In this document: one piece after another, positions 22,118-33,493 of the stretch
Layout: each line of letters begins with the position of its first letter
Position numbering within the stretch: the first letter of the stretch is position 1
Source: Chromera velia
Taxonomy: Eukaryota; Sar; Chromeraceae
Direction: 5' to 3'
Assembly: GCA_018398765.1 (NCBI GenBank)
Contig: JAHBMJ010001472.1
Coordinates: 5,070 to 40,238, forward strand
Length of the DNA: 35,169 nucleotides
Notes under the pieces: model-generated
Database searches by the model: none
What the model saw: only the letters and a program-made list of their open reading frames with translations
Told to the model about the DNA's origin: nothing
Translations under genes and position numbers: made by a program

Positions 22118-23183
22118 ATGGCAGACAGAGACAGCACACAAAGAGCGGAGACTGAGGCAGATGTCCTCAAAAACGCGTCTCTCTCGTTTCACTCTTTCGC
22201 CTCGGGGCGGTACTTGACTTGTGCGGAGTATCTGAAGCTTCTTGGAGACCAAGTCAAAGCACTCAACCAGGAGACGCAGAAGCAGCCAGAGTCAGCAGAG
22301 GGGGTAAAGGAAGAGAGTGGAAGCCAGCCTGAAAAAGGCGCAACGGCGGAGGGAAACAAATCTTCGTCAGATTCCCAAAATTCCCTGTGCCTGACCTCTC
22401 CAGGCAAGAAGAGAAGCTACCCCATGGAGGCCCTCCGGATTCGTCACAACGCGGCAATCAACGCCTACTTTCAGTCGGGGTGCAAGAACCCTTCCCGTCT
22501 CCTTTCCGACCTCTGCAGCCTATCCCGGGAAGCATCCATTCTTCAGACGAAGATGCATGCGCCCTCTGCAGAGACCTCCCCCCCCGTCCCTTCGTCTGGT
22601 GACAAGAGGCAAAGCACCAGAAAAGGCCGCGACGGGGCAGCTGCAGAGGAATCGAGTGCCTCAAAGTCGAAGGCCGGGCAGCCACAGCAGCAACCAGGCC
22701 AGTCGACTTCGCAGCAACAAGCGCCTTTGATCGGGTCAGCAGGCAGACGCGCCAGCGGAGCGGCAGGCGATCAGACTGCACAGGGGGCGTCCTCCGAGAT
22801 AGCCCCCAATTTTGGTGGCACAGGCACAGGGGGAGGTTCCGGTTCGGAGGACCGAGACGCTCTCCTAGTGTGTGACTTGAACATTGGCCTGCTGAGTGTG
22901 CAACTGCAGATGTTCGATCAGGCCAAAGCCTGGCTACAGCCCCTCGTGAGTGCAGAGGGGCTCTCGACGGTGTTGAGAGTCAAGGCCGCCCTCCTTCTGG
23001 TGGTCAGTTGCCGACGACAGAAAGAAAGCGCACATTGAACACCTTGTGACACCATTTGTCCTGAGTTGGTCCGTCACTCCTGCTCCAGCACAAATGATGA
23101 AGAGAAGGAAGGCTGGCCGCTCTTTCTGCAGTCCTTAGTCTACATGCCTTCCTCTCCCCCTTCTGTCTGGTTTTGTCTTGTAA

Positions 23184-23230
<47 letters not shown>

Positions 23231-25005
23231 ATGTGTGTATGTGTGTATTTTGCTTCTTGGTGACTCCCTTTTTTGGGTGGCTGCAGGAGGCCTTACTTGC
23301 ATTGGATTTGCCTTCTGAGGCATCGGAGGCCTTCTCTTTCCTTGAATCGACAGCAGCGCAGGCAGAGAGACAGGAAGAGAGGAGACGGGACAGAATTTCC
23401 AAACTTTTGGTGTTCAGTCCCCGTGGCACTGCGCAAACAGCAGTGGGGGGGGGAGAAGGAGGAGCAGAAGGGGAGAAGGGGGCTACTGTATCTTCCTCCT
23501 CGACACAACCCAGTGGTAGCAGCAGCAGCAGCAGCTCTGGTTCTTCTTCGGCGTCTTCTTCTTCTTCTTCAAGCAGCCCGTCTTCTTCTTCCAGAAGGCG
23601 CGCGTTGGATCGGGAAGTTCTTGCTTTGCCGTCTCTTGCAGTCGGATCTTCTCTCAGACTGTAAGTTAGTACCGCTCTTTCTCTGTTTCTGCTTCCTCCC
23701 TTCCTTTCTCCCTTGCTTGTTTTCTCTTCATTTTCGGCCTTCCTTCGCTTCCTGGCACTTTTTTCTTTCCCCTGATTGATTTGCGAACTCACGGGCGGAG
23801 GGAGGGACAGGCCCCCGCTTGACTGACTGACTGATTAACTTAACTTCTTTTGTCGCTTGCCTTCTTTTGAGCCTCTATGCATCTTTGTTTTCCTGAGCCC
23901 TCTCTCTTTGCCTTTTCCCAGCCTCTTTTTTTCCTTTTCCGCCTGCGCCTCCTTCTTGTTCTTTTCTCTTTTCCTTCTGTTGATTCCACACCTCTTCTCC
24001 CCCTTCTCCATAAGCCCAGGATCCCTCCCTGTCTGCCTGCCTGCAGACAAGAAGCGTGGAGTCTGGGGATGTCCCCGTCAGAATTGAAGGTTTGTCGGTT
24101 GGTTGGTTGGCCGGACAGTCAGCCCGCCTAGCAGCTTGTGCACTCTCTGAACTTAGTCTTGCTTGTCCGTGCTGGCGGGGTAGATAACGAACAAATACTA
24201 ACTAACCCCTCTGTTTCCCCGCCTCCCCTCTCTACGCGCATGTACGTCTCTCCCCGAGCCCATCTGCTTTGTACTCATGTACGCGTGCGTCTGTTTTCTG
24301 CAGCTGCTCTGTCTCTTCTACAAGTCGCGAGTGGCCTCCTCCCTCTGGAAACTGAAGAGCGCCAAGAGAGCCGCAAAGGCCGCGAGCGCCTGTCTGCCAG
24401 AGATTTTTCCTTCAGGTGTCCTCAGCAGACAGGGGGGGGACACAGGAGGAGAGAGCGCGGACCTGGACCAGAGGGGCATGGGAGCCGTCGCCCCTGTGCT
24501 CCCTCTCGGCAATGGTCTGTTTGGTCCTGTGCTCAGATCTGTCCCTGTGCCTGGATTGAAGGAGAAGGAAAAGGAGACAGGGAAGGAGGAAGAGGAAGCG
24601 TGTGGAGAGGAGACGAAAGCGCTGGTGGCGTCTGCAGCAGCGAGAGGACGGAGGGGACTAGTCTCCCACCTGCAGGCCATGGCGCTGGTCGTGAGGGCTC
24701 ATGTGGTTGGTCTTCCTTTTCTTTTCTTTGTGTGTCCTTTTCTTGCTTGACTGGAGTCTTCTTTCTTCTTTTCTTGAGTCCCTATTCGCTTATTTATTTG
24801 AGTCCCTTTCTCCAGTGACCAGGTGATGTGATGGCCCAAAGGAAGCAAGAGAAAATTATCTGTCGAAGTGCATGCACCGTTCTGCGTTGGGCCGTTTCCT
24901 CCTCCTGTCTATTTGATCGTTATACTTTGTCTCTCGCTCTCTCTCCGTTTCTTCTTAATTCCCTGTGTGTGTGTGTGTGCATGTGTGTGTGTGTGTGTAT
25001 ATGTA

Positions 25006-25079
<74 letters not shown>

Positions 25080-28000
25080 CGTGCCTCGAGTGTGTCCGCC
25101 TGCAGGAATTCTGTCGGCTGAATTTCCGCAAAGCGACGAAACTCCTCACGGTGGTCCAGTTCAACTTTGCCAATGGACAGCCTCCCGGATGCTTCAAGGA
25201 GGGAGGAGACGGAGACGAAGAGTCAGTCAGTCAGTCAGTCAGTCAGTCAGTCAGTCAGTCAAACGAAAGGAGAAACCTCGAATTCATGAAGTGTCTGCCA
25301 ATTGGGTGGCGAGGGTGATTTGTCGAGAGTTTTGGTGGAGAGTGTTGTTTCGATCGGATAGGTACTTGTGTCTTGTGCATGCTGGTAAGGTCTCTTAAAA
25401 GCTCCTTCGTTTATTTGTTTATTCCTTCGTTGTCTCGTTGATACATCAATGCCGTGCTCCAGTTACACGTGACGCCTCTTTTTGTCTCTCTGTAGTTCTC
25501 GCTTCTGGTGGCTTTTCTCTCTCTCTCTCTCTCCCTCTCTCGCTAGCTCGCTCGCTCTCCCCCTCTCTGTGTGCAGACCCAGCCACCCCGCAGAGGACCC
25601 CGTCTCTGCGTTCTGTGTGATGAACAACCTTGGGTGCCTCCATTTTCGGATGAAGAAGTTTGAACTCGCTGCCTTCTTTTTCCTCAAGGTCGGTTGGTCT
25701 GTTGGCTAGACGACGAAAAAGAGACAAGATGAAAAATCATTCATCCATATTAGCGATCAAGGAAAGAAACGAAAGAAGAAGAGGGAAAAAGAAGACCTCC
25801 ACTGACGGCAGGCAAGAAGGAAATGTGGCTGAGTGTCAACGGAAAGAATGTGCCTTCTCTCTCTCCTCTTCCCTCCATGTATCTGTACGCACGCACACCC
25901 AGCGCTCCACGCATACACTCATACATACAAGAAAGATCTCACCCCCCCCGCCCCTTACCATGCAGGCCCTCTCGTCCGTCCAGCAATCGGTCCAGTGCAC
26001 CAGCAGCAAAGGCAGAGGGAAACCCATCGGCCCCCCCTCCCGATTTCTGAACGTCCCCCAACTTTCCCTCAAGGCCCTTCCCCTCCAGAGCAGCTCCTCA
26101 GACGCCCATGATGATGATGAGTTGAGACAATCAAAGGGACAAACGCAACAACACCACAGAAGAATTCCTCAACTCTCTGCCACGTCCATATGGATCGATC
26201 GGACACCGCAGGTCCGTCTGTCTGCTTCTGTCTGTCTGTCTCTCTGTCTGTTTTTTTGTTTGCGTGTGTCTGTCCGTCTGTGTGTCCGTCTGTGTGTCTG
26301 TGTACCTTTCTGTGTGTCTGCCAGAATGGAGAGAGAAAAGTTCTTTCTTTGGTGTCCAACTGATCTCCCTGTGCTTTCCTTCTCACCCTCTTCTTTCGCC
26401 CTCAACTTGTCCTATAGGATGTGGCAACCCGGCCTGCGTTTGCATCAAGCTGCTTTCATTCTTCCCATTCTTCCTCCTCTCAGTGCTTTCTTCTGCATAT
26501 GCAAGCTTCATTGTTTGTGTCCGCGTGTCTTTCCTTCTGTTCTTCTGTCTGCAGATTTTGTACAATCTTGGCCTCCAGCTGCTCCTGAGTCACCGATCTC
26601 GCAGTCGCATGGCAGAGGAGGGGGGGCGGGGAGGAGTAGCGTCTCCGGCCCCTGCGGTAGAGGGGGGCGTCTTAGGAGACGGATTGAGAGAGACGGATAG
26701 GCGAGAGGGGGGTTGGGTAGATCCCCTGATTGGTTTGATTGCAGGGTGGAGTGGTCCTCTGGTATCGGAGAGGTTTTCTTTCTTGGGACGCCACGGTCCT
26801 ACATCGGTTCTTGTGCGTGCGTTTTTGGCATTTGAGGCTTCTGCTCGGGGAATGATGATGACGAGACACACAGGGAGGGGAAAGGGAAAACGAAAAGGAG
26901 GGGAATCACTTGGGGCAATGGGGACTGCGAACTTGCACCTTCTTTGGCTTCGTTTGGCTGAGTGCGCAGTGGGTATCTACTTGTCGCTGTCAGGCAGTTC
27001 GTCTTTTTCGTCGGTAGACAGAGAGCTTGAAAAGGAGAAAGAAAAGGGAGTGCAGGGAAACAAAGGAACGGGAGTGACAGGATCTCATCTGACAGGGTTG
27101 AATGGAAAGATACCTGAAGCATCGCAGCAGGGGGATTCTATGGGAGACGGGGTTGTCCTGAGTAACGGGGTTGAAGAAAGGGAGAGTGGGTGTGTGTGGG
27201 TCCGGGGGCGTTGCAGTCAGACGGCATGGGAGTGTTCGATGAATAGTTCTGGGGTCAGGTTAGAGACTGAGGGGGGGAGACGGCGACTTGTGGTGGCACC
27301 TGTGGAGACCCGAGCAGGTCNNNNNNNNNNNNNNNNNNNNNNNNNNNNNNNNNNNNNNNNNNNNNNNNNNNNNNNNNNNNNNNNNNNNNNNNNNNNNNNN
27401 NNNNNNNNNNNNNNNNNNNNNNNNNNNNNNNNNNNNNNNNNNNNNNNNNNNNNNNNNNNNNNNNNNNNNNNNNNNNNNNNNNNNNNNNNNNNNNNNNNNN
27501 NNNNNNNNNNNNNNNNNNNNNNNNNNNNNNNNNNNNNNNNNNNNNNNNNNNNNNNNNNNNNNNNNNNNNNNNNNNNNNNNNNNNNNNNNNNNNNNNNNNN
27601 NNNNNNNNNNNNNNNNNNNNNNNNNNNNNNNNNNNNNNNNNNNNNNNNNNNNNNNNNNNNNNNNNNNNNGGGGGGGGGGCAGGAGCAATGTGTCTGTGTG
27701 AAATTCGTGTATGGGCATCAGTGTGTCATTGATGTTGCTTTTGTTCTTGTTTCTGCTCTCTGCATGTCTGTTCGCTGCTGTGCCGTTCCCTATGCTTTAA
27801 GTTCTACTTCCTTGCCCCGTTTGTCTCTGACGATCTCTAGTGTCTTCTTCTGTCTTCTCTTTGTTTCGGTGTCTCTCTTAGAATTTGAAGAATGAGAGCA
27901 GAGATGGGTGCATGAAATGAAGAGTGTTTCCGACCTCTCTGTTCGTTCGTTCGTTCGTTTGGGGCTGCAGAAAGAATAGAAGACAAGCAACAAGAAAGAC

Positions 28001-31000
28001 AGCGAGGCGTGGAGGAGGCCGCAATAGAGCCGCCCTCCCCTCTTTCTTTTCTGGACATAGACAGTGACACAAAGGATAAACTTGTCACTGTACTTATTAC
28101 CGACTGCGTATGTATTTTACCAACACTCGCACAATGCACTCTCCCTCCTGCAGCCCCGCTGTCAGCCTCCAACTGCCCCCCCTTAGTGAATCCCCCAGCC
28201 GCCCTGGGCGCCAACCTCAACAGCGTCCAGCAGCACCACGCGCAAAACGCGGCAAACGCCGGCACGGGTGTGCCCAGCCAGCAGGCACACGGCCAGGGAG
28301 CAAACGGCATCACAGGGGCATCACATCCGCATGCGGCGGGGGCTCCGTCCTCCCACGCGAATCCATCGGAGGGACACACGGCGGGGGGGGCAGGGGGGGG
28401 ATCTGAGGAGGATCTTGGTAGGTGATCTCGTTTGTTTCTTTTTCTGTGTGCGTCTGTGAATGCGTGGGTCACTTGAGATCTTTGTGCATAGCGCAATCGT
28501 TTGCACACTCTCTGTGTCTGGAATCAGAAGCGATGTCGTTCTTTCTTCAGACTCTTCTATGCTGTTGTTGTGCTGCTCACATTTCATCCGGGGACACGGG
28601 TTTTGTTTTCTCCACGATCCTTCTTTTCCCTTCTTCCGGTCGGCCTCGCGTCGTGCCTGTCTCGTTCGTGTGTTCCGCGGACAGAAAAGTCTTTTTTGTG
28701 CAGAGAGGAAGCCAGCCAGCTCACGTCCTTATTGGCTTCTCTGAACGTCCAGTTCTTCTCTTGGCTTTCTTGAGTCCACAGTAAAGCAAGACATTGTCTC
28801 TGGGCGACATTTTGATCGAATGGATGGAAAGGAGCACGTCTGTCTACACTTTCTCTCGCTTTTGTGTTCCTTCCACGCTCAATCAACTTGATCGATCTTC
28901 TTCCGTTGTGTCTGCACCCATGCGCCCATTCCCTTCCGCCTGTCTGCGTGTATTTGCTTCCAGAGGAACTGTCAGGAGTAGATCTTGCAGAGAGACTCTG
29001 TTGTCAACCGGAGGAAGGTCTGTTGCGTTGTTCTTCATTTAGTCAATCCATGATTTGGGTGAACGGTTCTCGTTTGCTTCTCTCTCTCTGTCTCTCCCTC
29101 TCTTTGTCTGTCTTTCCCTCCCTCCCTCCCTCTCTCTCCTTCCCTCCCCCTCTCGGTTTGCGGTCTGGGACGGAGGAGGGGGCGCTCCCGAAAGAGAGTC
29201 AACTTTTTGACTCTACATTTTCTCTCCGGCTGGTTCTCTCTCTGTTGATGTGTATGTGTGTATTTGTATATGTGCATGTGTAGATGTATACGTGCGTTTG
29301 TGTGCCAGTGTGTGTGTATGTATGTGTGTGTGTGTTTTTTGTTTTGGTAATTCTGCTTCAATGTATGAATGAATTTACTTGCAGCCTTGTGGTATGCCCG
29401 CCGATGTCTCTTGAATGCCTTGGTGATGATTCGGTCAGCACGCGGAATCGAGACTGACTCACTGACTCATTTGCAGAAGTCCTCTCTCACGTCCTTTCTG
29501 ACTGGATGCATATGAAACGTGTGAACCAATGGATTCGTCGCATGGGTGGGCTGCTGAGTGAATGATTCGACAGAAACTTTTTATCTGGTGCTCAAGTGAG
29601 TCTGAATGAATGGGTGCGTACCCGCCTGAATTTCTCCCTGCTTCTCGTCCTGTCTCTGTCTCTGTCTGTCTTTTGTGTGTGAGAGAACCCACAGAGATCG
29701 TCGGAGCTTGTTGGACAAAATTCAGGGGGGCAGCTCCGGTTCTTCTCCAGAAGCAGAAGAAAATGGAGGTGAGTGAGGCAGACAGATCAATGAGAGCCAT
29801 TGCCTTCTTGTGTCATCTTGACAAGAATGCTCCCACTTGCCTGCCCATCTGAATGCACCGGTTTTCCCTTTCCTTCTCTCTCTTCTCCTCTTCCCTTTTC
29901 TCTTTCTCTCTGCCGCTTTGTGTTTGCCTTTCGTTATGGTGTCTGGAGACCTCACGTTCCTTGCCCTGCGTTTCTGTGCACAGAAGGAACGGCAGCATCG
30001 GGAGAGAAGGTGACCGGAGAACTCAGAGAAAAAAGAGGCCGAGGATCGACCTCCGAGGGCCAGCGAGACGAAGAGAGAGAGGTGGCAGGAGACGTCACAG
30101 GTGAAAAGAGGATATCCACAGACAGCAAAGGGGCCAAACAGGCGGCATCAAAAGCCAACAGCAGCAACAGTGCTTCTTCTTCGTCCTCCAGCTCCCCCTC
30201 TTCTTCCTTCTGGCATTGGCACCTCTCTGAGTGCGACGACGCAGCGCTTCTTCTGCTCTCTTTCTTGGGGCTCTCCCAGAGGGAACCTGCAGAAACGCTC
30301 CTCTACGGAGGGACTTTGTTGGCAAAGGTCAGTCGCCAGTCTGACGCAGCCGTTGCCAATTTCACAGGCACTGAAACCACAAGAAAAATCAATCCAGAAA
30401 GAGTGGAGGAAGGAGACAGAAAGAGAGACACTGTCTGGCGCTTAAGTGCCGTGTGAAAAGGAAATCAGATCTAGCGTTTGCCCGCCTCTCTGTACAGCAC
30501 GCAGTCTACATTGGAATTTCTCCTTTTTCCCCTTTCTCTCTTTCCCTTTACATCCCTGTCCCTGCCTCCCTTCCTCCCTGCAGTATGGCATCACACAGCT
30601 GGCAGAGATCCGACTGATCTCCCCCAGGAAGTCGTCTCCCCTGCTGGCAGAGATCGCCGCTCAAGCAGCAGCTCCGGGTGCAGCCTTCCTTGAGGGCTTC
30701 GGACAGACGGGAGGGGGGGGGGATGGATGGAACGGAATGGGCGGAGGAGGAGACGGTGACAGGTCCCCGGAAGGTCCGGAAAGCACGAGGGGAGAGCACG
30801 AGGCGAGGGGATCCTCACGCCCACCCACGGTACCCCTTGACTTTGCAGACATCGACCTGACGCCTCAAGCAAAGGCAGAGGCAGAAGGGGCTCTGCTCCA
30901 ACAGCAACACACGGTCGTGTTGGCGGTCTTCTACGTCTCTGAAGCCCTCGCCATGACTGGACGGGTCGGCCTGAGGGAGGGAGGGAGTTGGGCGGTCGTT

Positions 31001-31115
31001 GTCAGGGCAGGACTAATATCATGTCCTCAACATTCTCGGCGTTGCTCGGCTGTTTGCGTGCCTTTCTGTTTGTCGGCCTTTCAGATGTGGATTGATGGAT
31101 TTTTCCCTTCCCCAA

Positions 31116-31193
<78 letters not shown>

Positions 31194-32434
31194 TTGTGGA
31201 GGCTCGGGCATTGATGCGCACCTTCACCAGTGCGCGGCCGCATTGGTCCCGCAGCACGGAGAAGGAGAAGGAGAACGAAAAGGAAAAGGAGCCATCCAAC
31301 CAGGGGCATGGGAAGAAAGAGAAAGAGAAGGCGGGAGGGAAAAATGCCTCACAGAAGCAATCTCAAGGTCAGCAGGGGGACACGGGTGATTCCCTGAACA
31401 CCACCCAAAAAGACCATCCGAGTCCCGTGCTGGTTCCCTCCCACAGTCCGATCGATTCAACGGACCTCTCCAGACTCGATTACTTGATGCCCTCTCAAGC
31501 ACTCGCACAGCTAGACGCATTCGGGTTCACCACTTCAGTCCCTTTATCCCCCCTTTTTGGAAATTTGTCTCCCCTTTCGGCACCCGTACAAACAGAAAAA
31601 GGGGGCAGAACTGACTCCCAGATGTCTGCTAGCGGAGGAGGCACAACGCTCCCCTCTGGGCTTCTCCCAGCTGCTGAGAGACTTCCTCTTCCGGCCCTTT
31701 TGGAAACTGCCCGGGCGATGCTTTTGTCAGAAAGAGAGGGCAGCTTTGGGGAATCTCCTGCGGCAGGAGGGGGGAAAAGAGACTCCGTCTCTTCAACCAC
31801 GTCTCCACCGCTTTCCGGGGCCACTCCCTCGAGCCTTCCGGGACTCTGGTGGGACCACAGGGGCGCACACACCCATGAAGATCCAAGAGACGGCCTGAGG
31901 GACGACTCCCCCACAGCTGTTTCTGCATCAGGCACTCAAATGCAAAGGAAGGGTCTCAGACCCCATCCCGTCACAGGGACGGGCGGGTTTGATCTCAACT
32001 TGGCTGACGTGACTAGTTTGAATGCGGCGTCGCCACAGGGACCCTATGCGGCGGCGGGGATCTCCCCGGAGCTCCCCCTTCCGATTCCTCTGTCCCCAAC
32101 GGATGAAGCCGAGAAAGCAAATGCAGAGGCTGGTGGAGGGAAAGGGAAGAAAACGAAACAGGGGGGAAAGAAGGGGAGCGCGTCAGATGGAGGAGGAGGC
32201 GCAGCAGCAGCAACCGCTCGACATGGACAGGCACCCACAGGGCTGCCCCCCTCCAGCCCCGCACGGGAGAGGGAGAAGGAAAGGGAACGGTCCCTCCGTC
32301 TCTCCACCCCAGGGTGGGCCCCCGTTCCCCTCGGCCCTCGGGGGTCCCTCGAGGAGCCTTTCCGGGTCGCTTTCCTGCGTCATTGTGCCGGCCTGCATGC
32401 GCGTGCCCTTATCATGCGAGGCGCTAAGGGGTAA
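22118..32434 (+). CDS. CNOT10: CCR4-NOT complex subunit 10 (TPR protein)
   Basis: Scaffold subunit of the CCR4-NOT deadenylase (cytoplasmic mRNA decay). Exons: 22118-23002, 23287-23660, 24047-24089, 24304-24705, 25106-25221, 25577-25688, 25966-26211, 26555-27317, 27971-28417, 28964-29017, 29385-29433, 29695-29768, 29984-30327, 30584-30964, 31193-32434. Every junction keeps phase, giving about 1843 residues; the usual family length is roughly 750. The start ATG follows AAAGAAGG. Helical-repeat (TPR-like) segments matching the family: SFHSFASGRYLTCAEYLKLL, VCDLNIGLLSVQLQMFDQAK, EFCRLNFRKATKLL, FCVMNNLGCLHFRMKKFELA, ILYNLGLQLLL, LHLLWLRLAECAVGIY, ALWYARRCLLNALVMI and FYVSEALAMTGR. Long Ser, Gly, Glu/Lys and Pro-rich insertions explain the extra length. 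The 27321-27669 gap appears intronic. The C-terminus (FRVAFLRHCAGLHARALIMR) stops earlier than the family's last TPRs would. Confidence 0.88.
23188..23236 (+). repeat. (TC)n-(TG)n tract upstream of a CNOT10 acceptor
   Basis: TC run passing into TG run inside CNOT10 intron 1, about 50 bases before the exon-2 acceptor GGCTGCAG at 23286. It may provide the pyrimidine tract. Confidence 0.85.
24965..25080 (+). repeat. (TG)n-(TA)n-(TG)n compound microsatellite
   Basis: TG runs on both sides of a (TA)n core at about 25010-25040, ending about 25 bases before the acceptor CCTGCAG at 25105 of CNOT10. Confidence 0.95.
25222..25260 (+). repeat. (GTCA)n microsatellite overlapping a CNOT10 splice donor
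   Basis: About ten GTCA units start exactly at the 3' boundary of the exon 25106-25221, so the donor GTCAGT is the first of a series of overlapping identical donor-like hexamers. Only the first keeps phase 2 with the next exon without adding residues. Confidence 0.85.
27321..27669. other. Assembly gap (349 N)
   Basis: Unknown sequence followed by a run of ten G. It begins three bases into a candidate donor (GCAG|GTC), so it probably lies within a CNOT10 intron. Confidence 0.98.
31113..31192 (+). repeat. (TC)n-(TG)n tract forming the last CNOT10 acceptor
   Basis: A TC run followed by a TG run leads directly into GTGCAG at 31192, the acceptor of the last exon. The microsatellite itself is the polypyrimidine/acceptor region. 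Confidence 0.9.
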
Positions 32435-33493
32435 TCGTGAACAGTGAAATCACTGATTCAATGTTAATCAGCCGTTTTCAGTAAGTCACGGCCACACAGT
32501 GACTAAGACTATGAACTTTTAAGTGAATTTGTCTTACGCTGCGCAATCTGAAAACTGAACGCAGTGAACGTGAAGCCCATCTAGAAGCCGATGCAGCATT
32601 AATAGCTGCATTAGCGTTCAAAAAGTGAAGCGTATAGCATAGCATAGCATAGCATAGCATTGATGTTCCGGGTTTTGCCCGTGGTCCACATATAAGATAA
32701 ATATAGTATGATAAATGTGATGTAGAATAACAGTCTAGATAAAAGTTTTATTCACTTACAGCCTGGCTAAGTTGACTCTCTTTGACTCAGAATGTTCAAA
32801 TTTTGGATTCAGAATTTCAGATTCATCATTCATAAATTAAAATTAAATATATAGATAAAAGGCGATAGATAAAAGCAATCATCATTCCTTTAAAAGTTGA
32901 AACCTATGTTTTTTTTCTGAATTATTTAGGTGAAAGTTGATCGACTTTAAAGTTCAAAACTGCATGGGTAAAAAATTGATTTAAAATGAGATAAAATGAT
33001 TTTATACTATACCTATATACGGTTCAAACAAACATTTTTTCATGAAGATGTTAGGTTTGCCAGTGAACTAAGGTTTGAAACTACTCTAGAAAACTGTGTG
33101 ACATTCTCCAGAAATTGAATAGAATTTACTATAATTTGCCCCGTAGAATTAAGTGGAATTTAGGTTTTTTGTTGAACTTTATTGTAAAAATTAAATCTAC
33201 TTATTGCAAAACAATTTAAGATTCTAAAGGGTATTATTTGCATTTTATAGAATTTTTTTTGGTTGGATATAAATACAAAAATAAAAAGAAAAATCAGCTA
33301 GATTTTTTTTAAATTTATGGAGTACAAGGCCTAGCATTACCTAGGATTTATTGAAAGCAACAAGAAGCTGTGAATTACTTATAATTTTTCAACTTCAGAC
33401 GCAGAGTCTTAAACTCACATGTTAATTGATACACGTTAAGACAGGATCAAACATGATCAAATAATTTGAAGGCTAGCAAAAATTACGACAGTG
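32435..33493. other. AT-rich island 3 between convergent genes
   Basis: About 1 kb of AT-rich sequence between the CNOT10 stop and the stop of the minus-strand HNH gene. It includes a short (ATAGC)n run at about 32633-32660. No coding frame, RNA gene or element ends are supported. It must hold both 3' UTRs. Confidence 0.75.

Noticed and set aside
28108-28153. A 46-base GTATGT...CTGCAG intron inside the CNOT10 exon at 27971-28417
   Set aside because: Splicing it breaks the downstream frame, while reading through keeps one open frame into LGANLNSVQ.
29043-29361. Cys/His/Thr-rich frames over (TG)n and (TC)n runs
   Set aside because: They derive from dinucleotide repeats within a CNOT10 intron.
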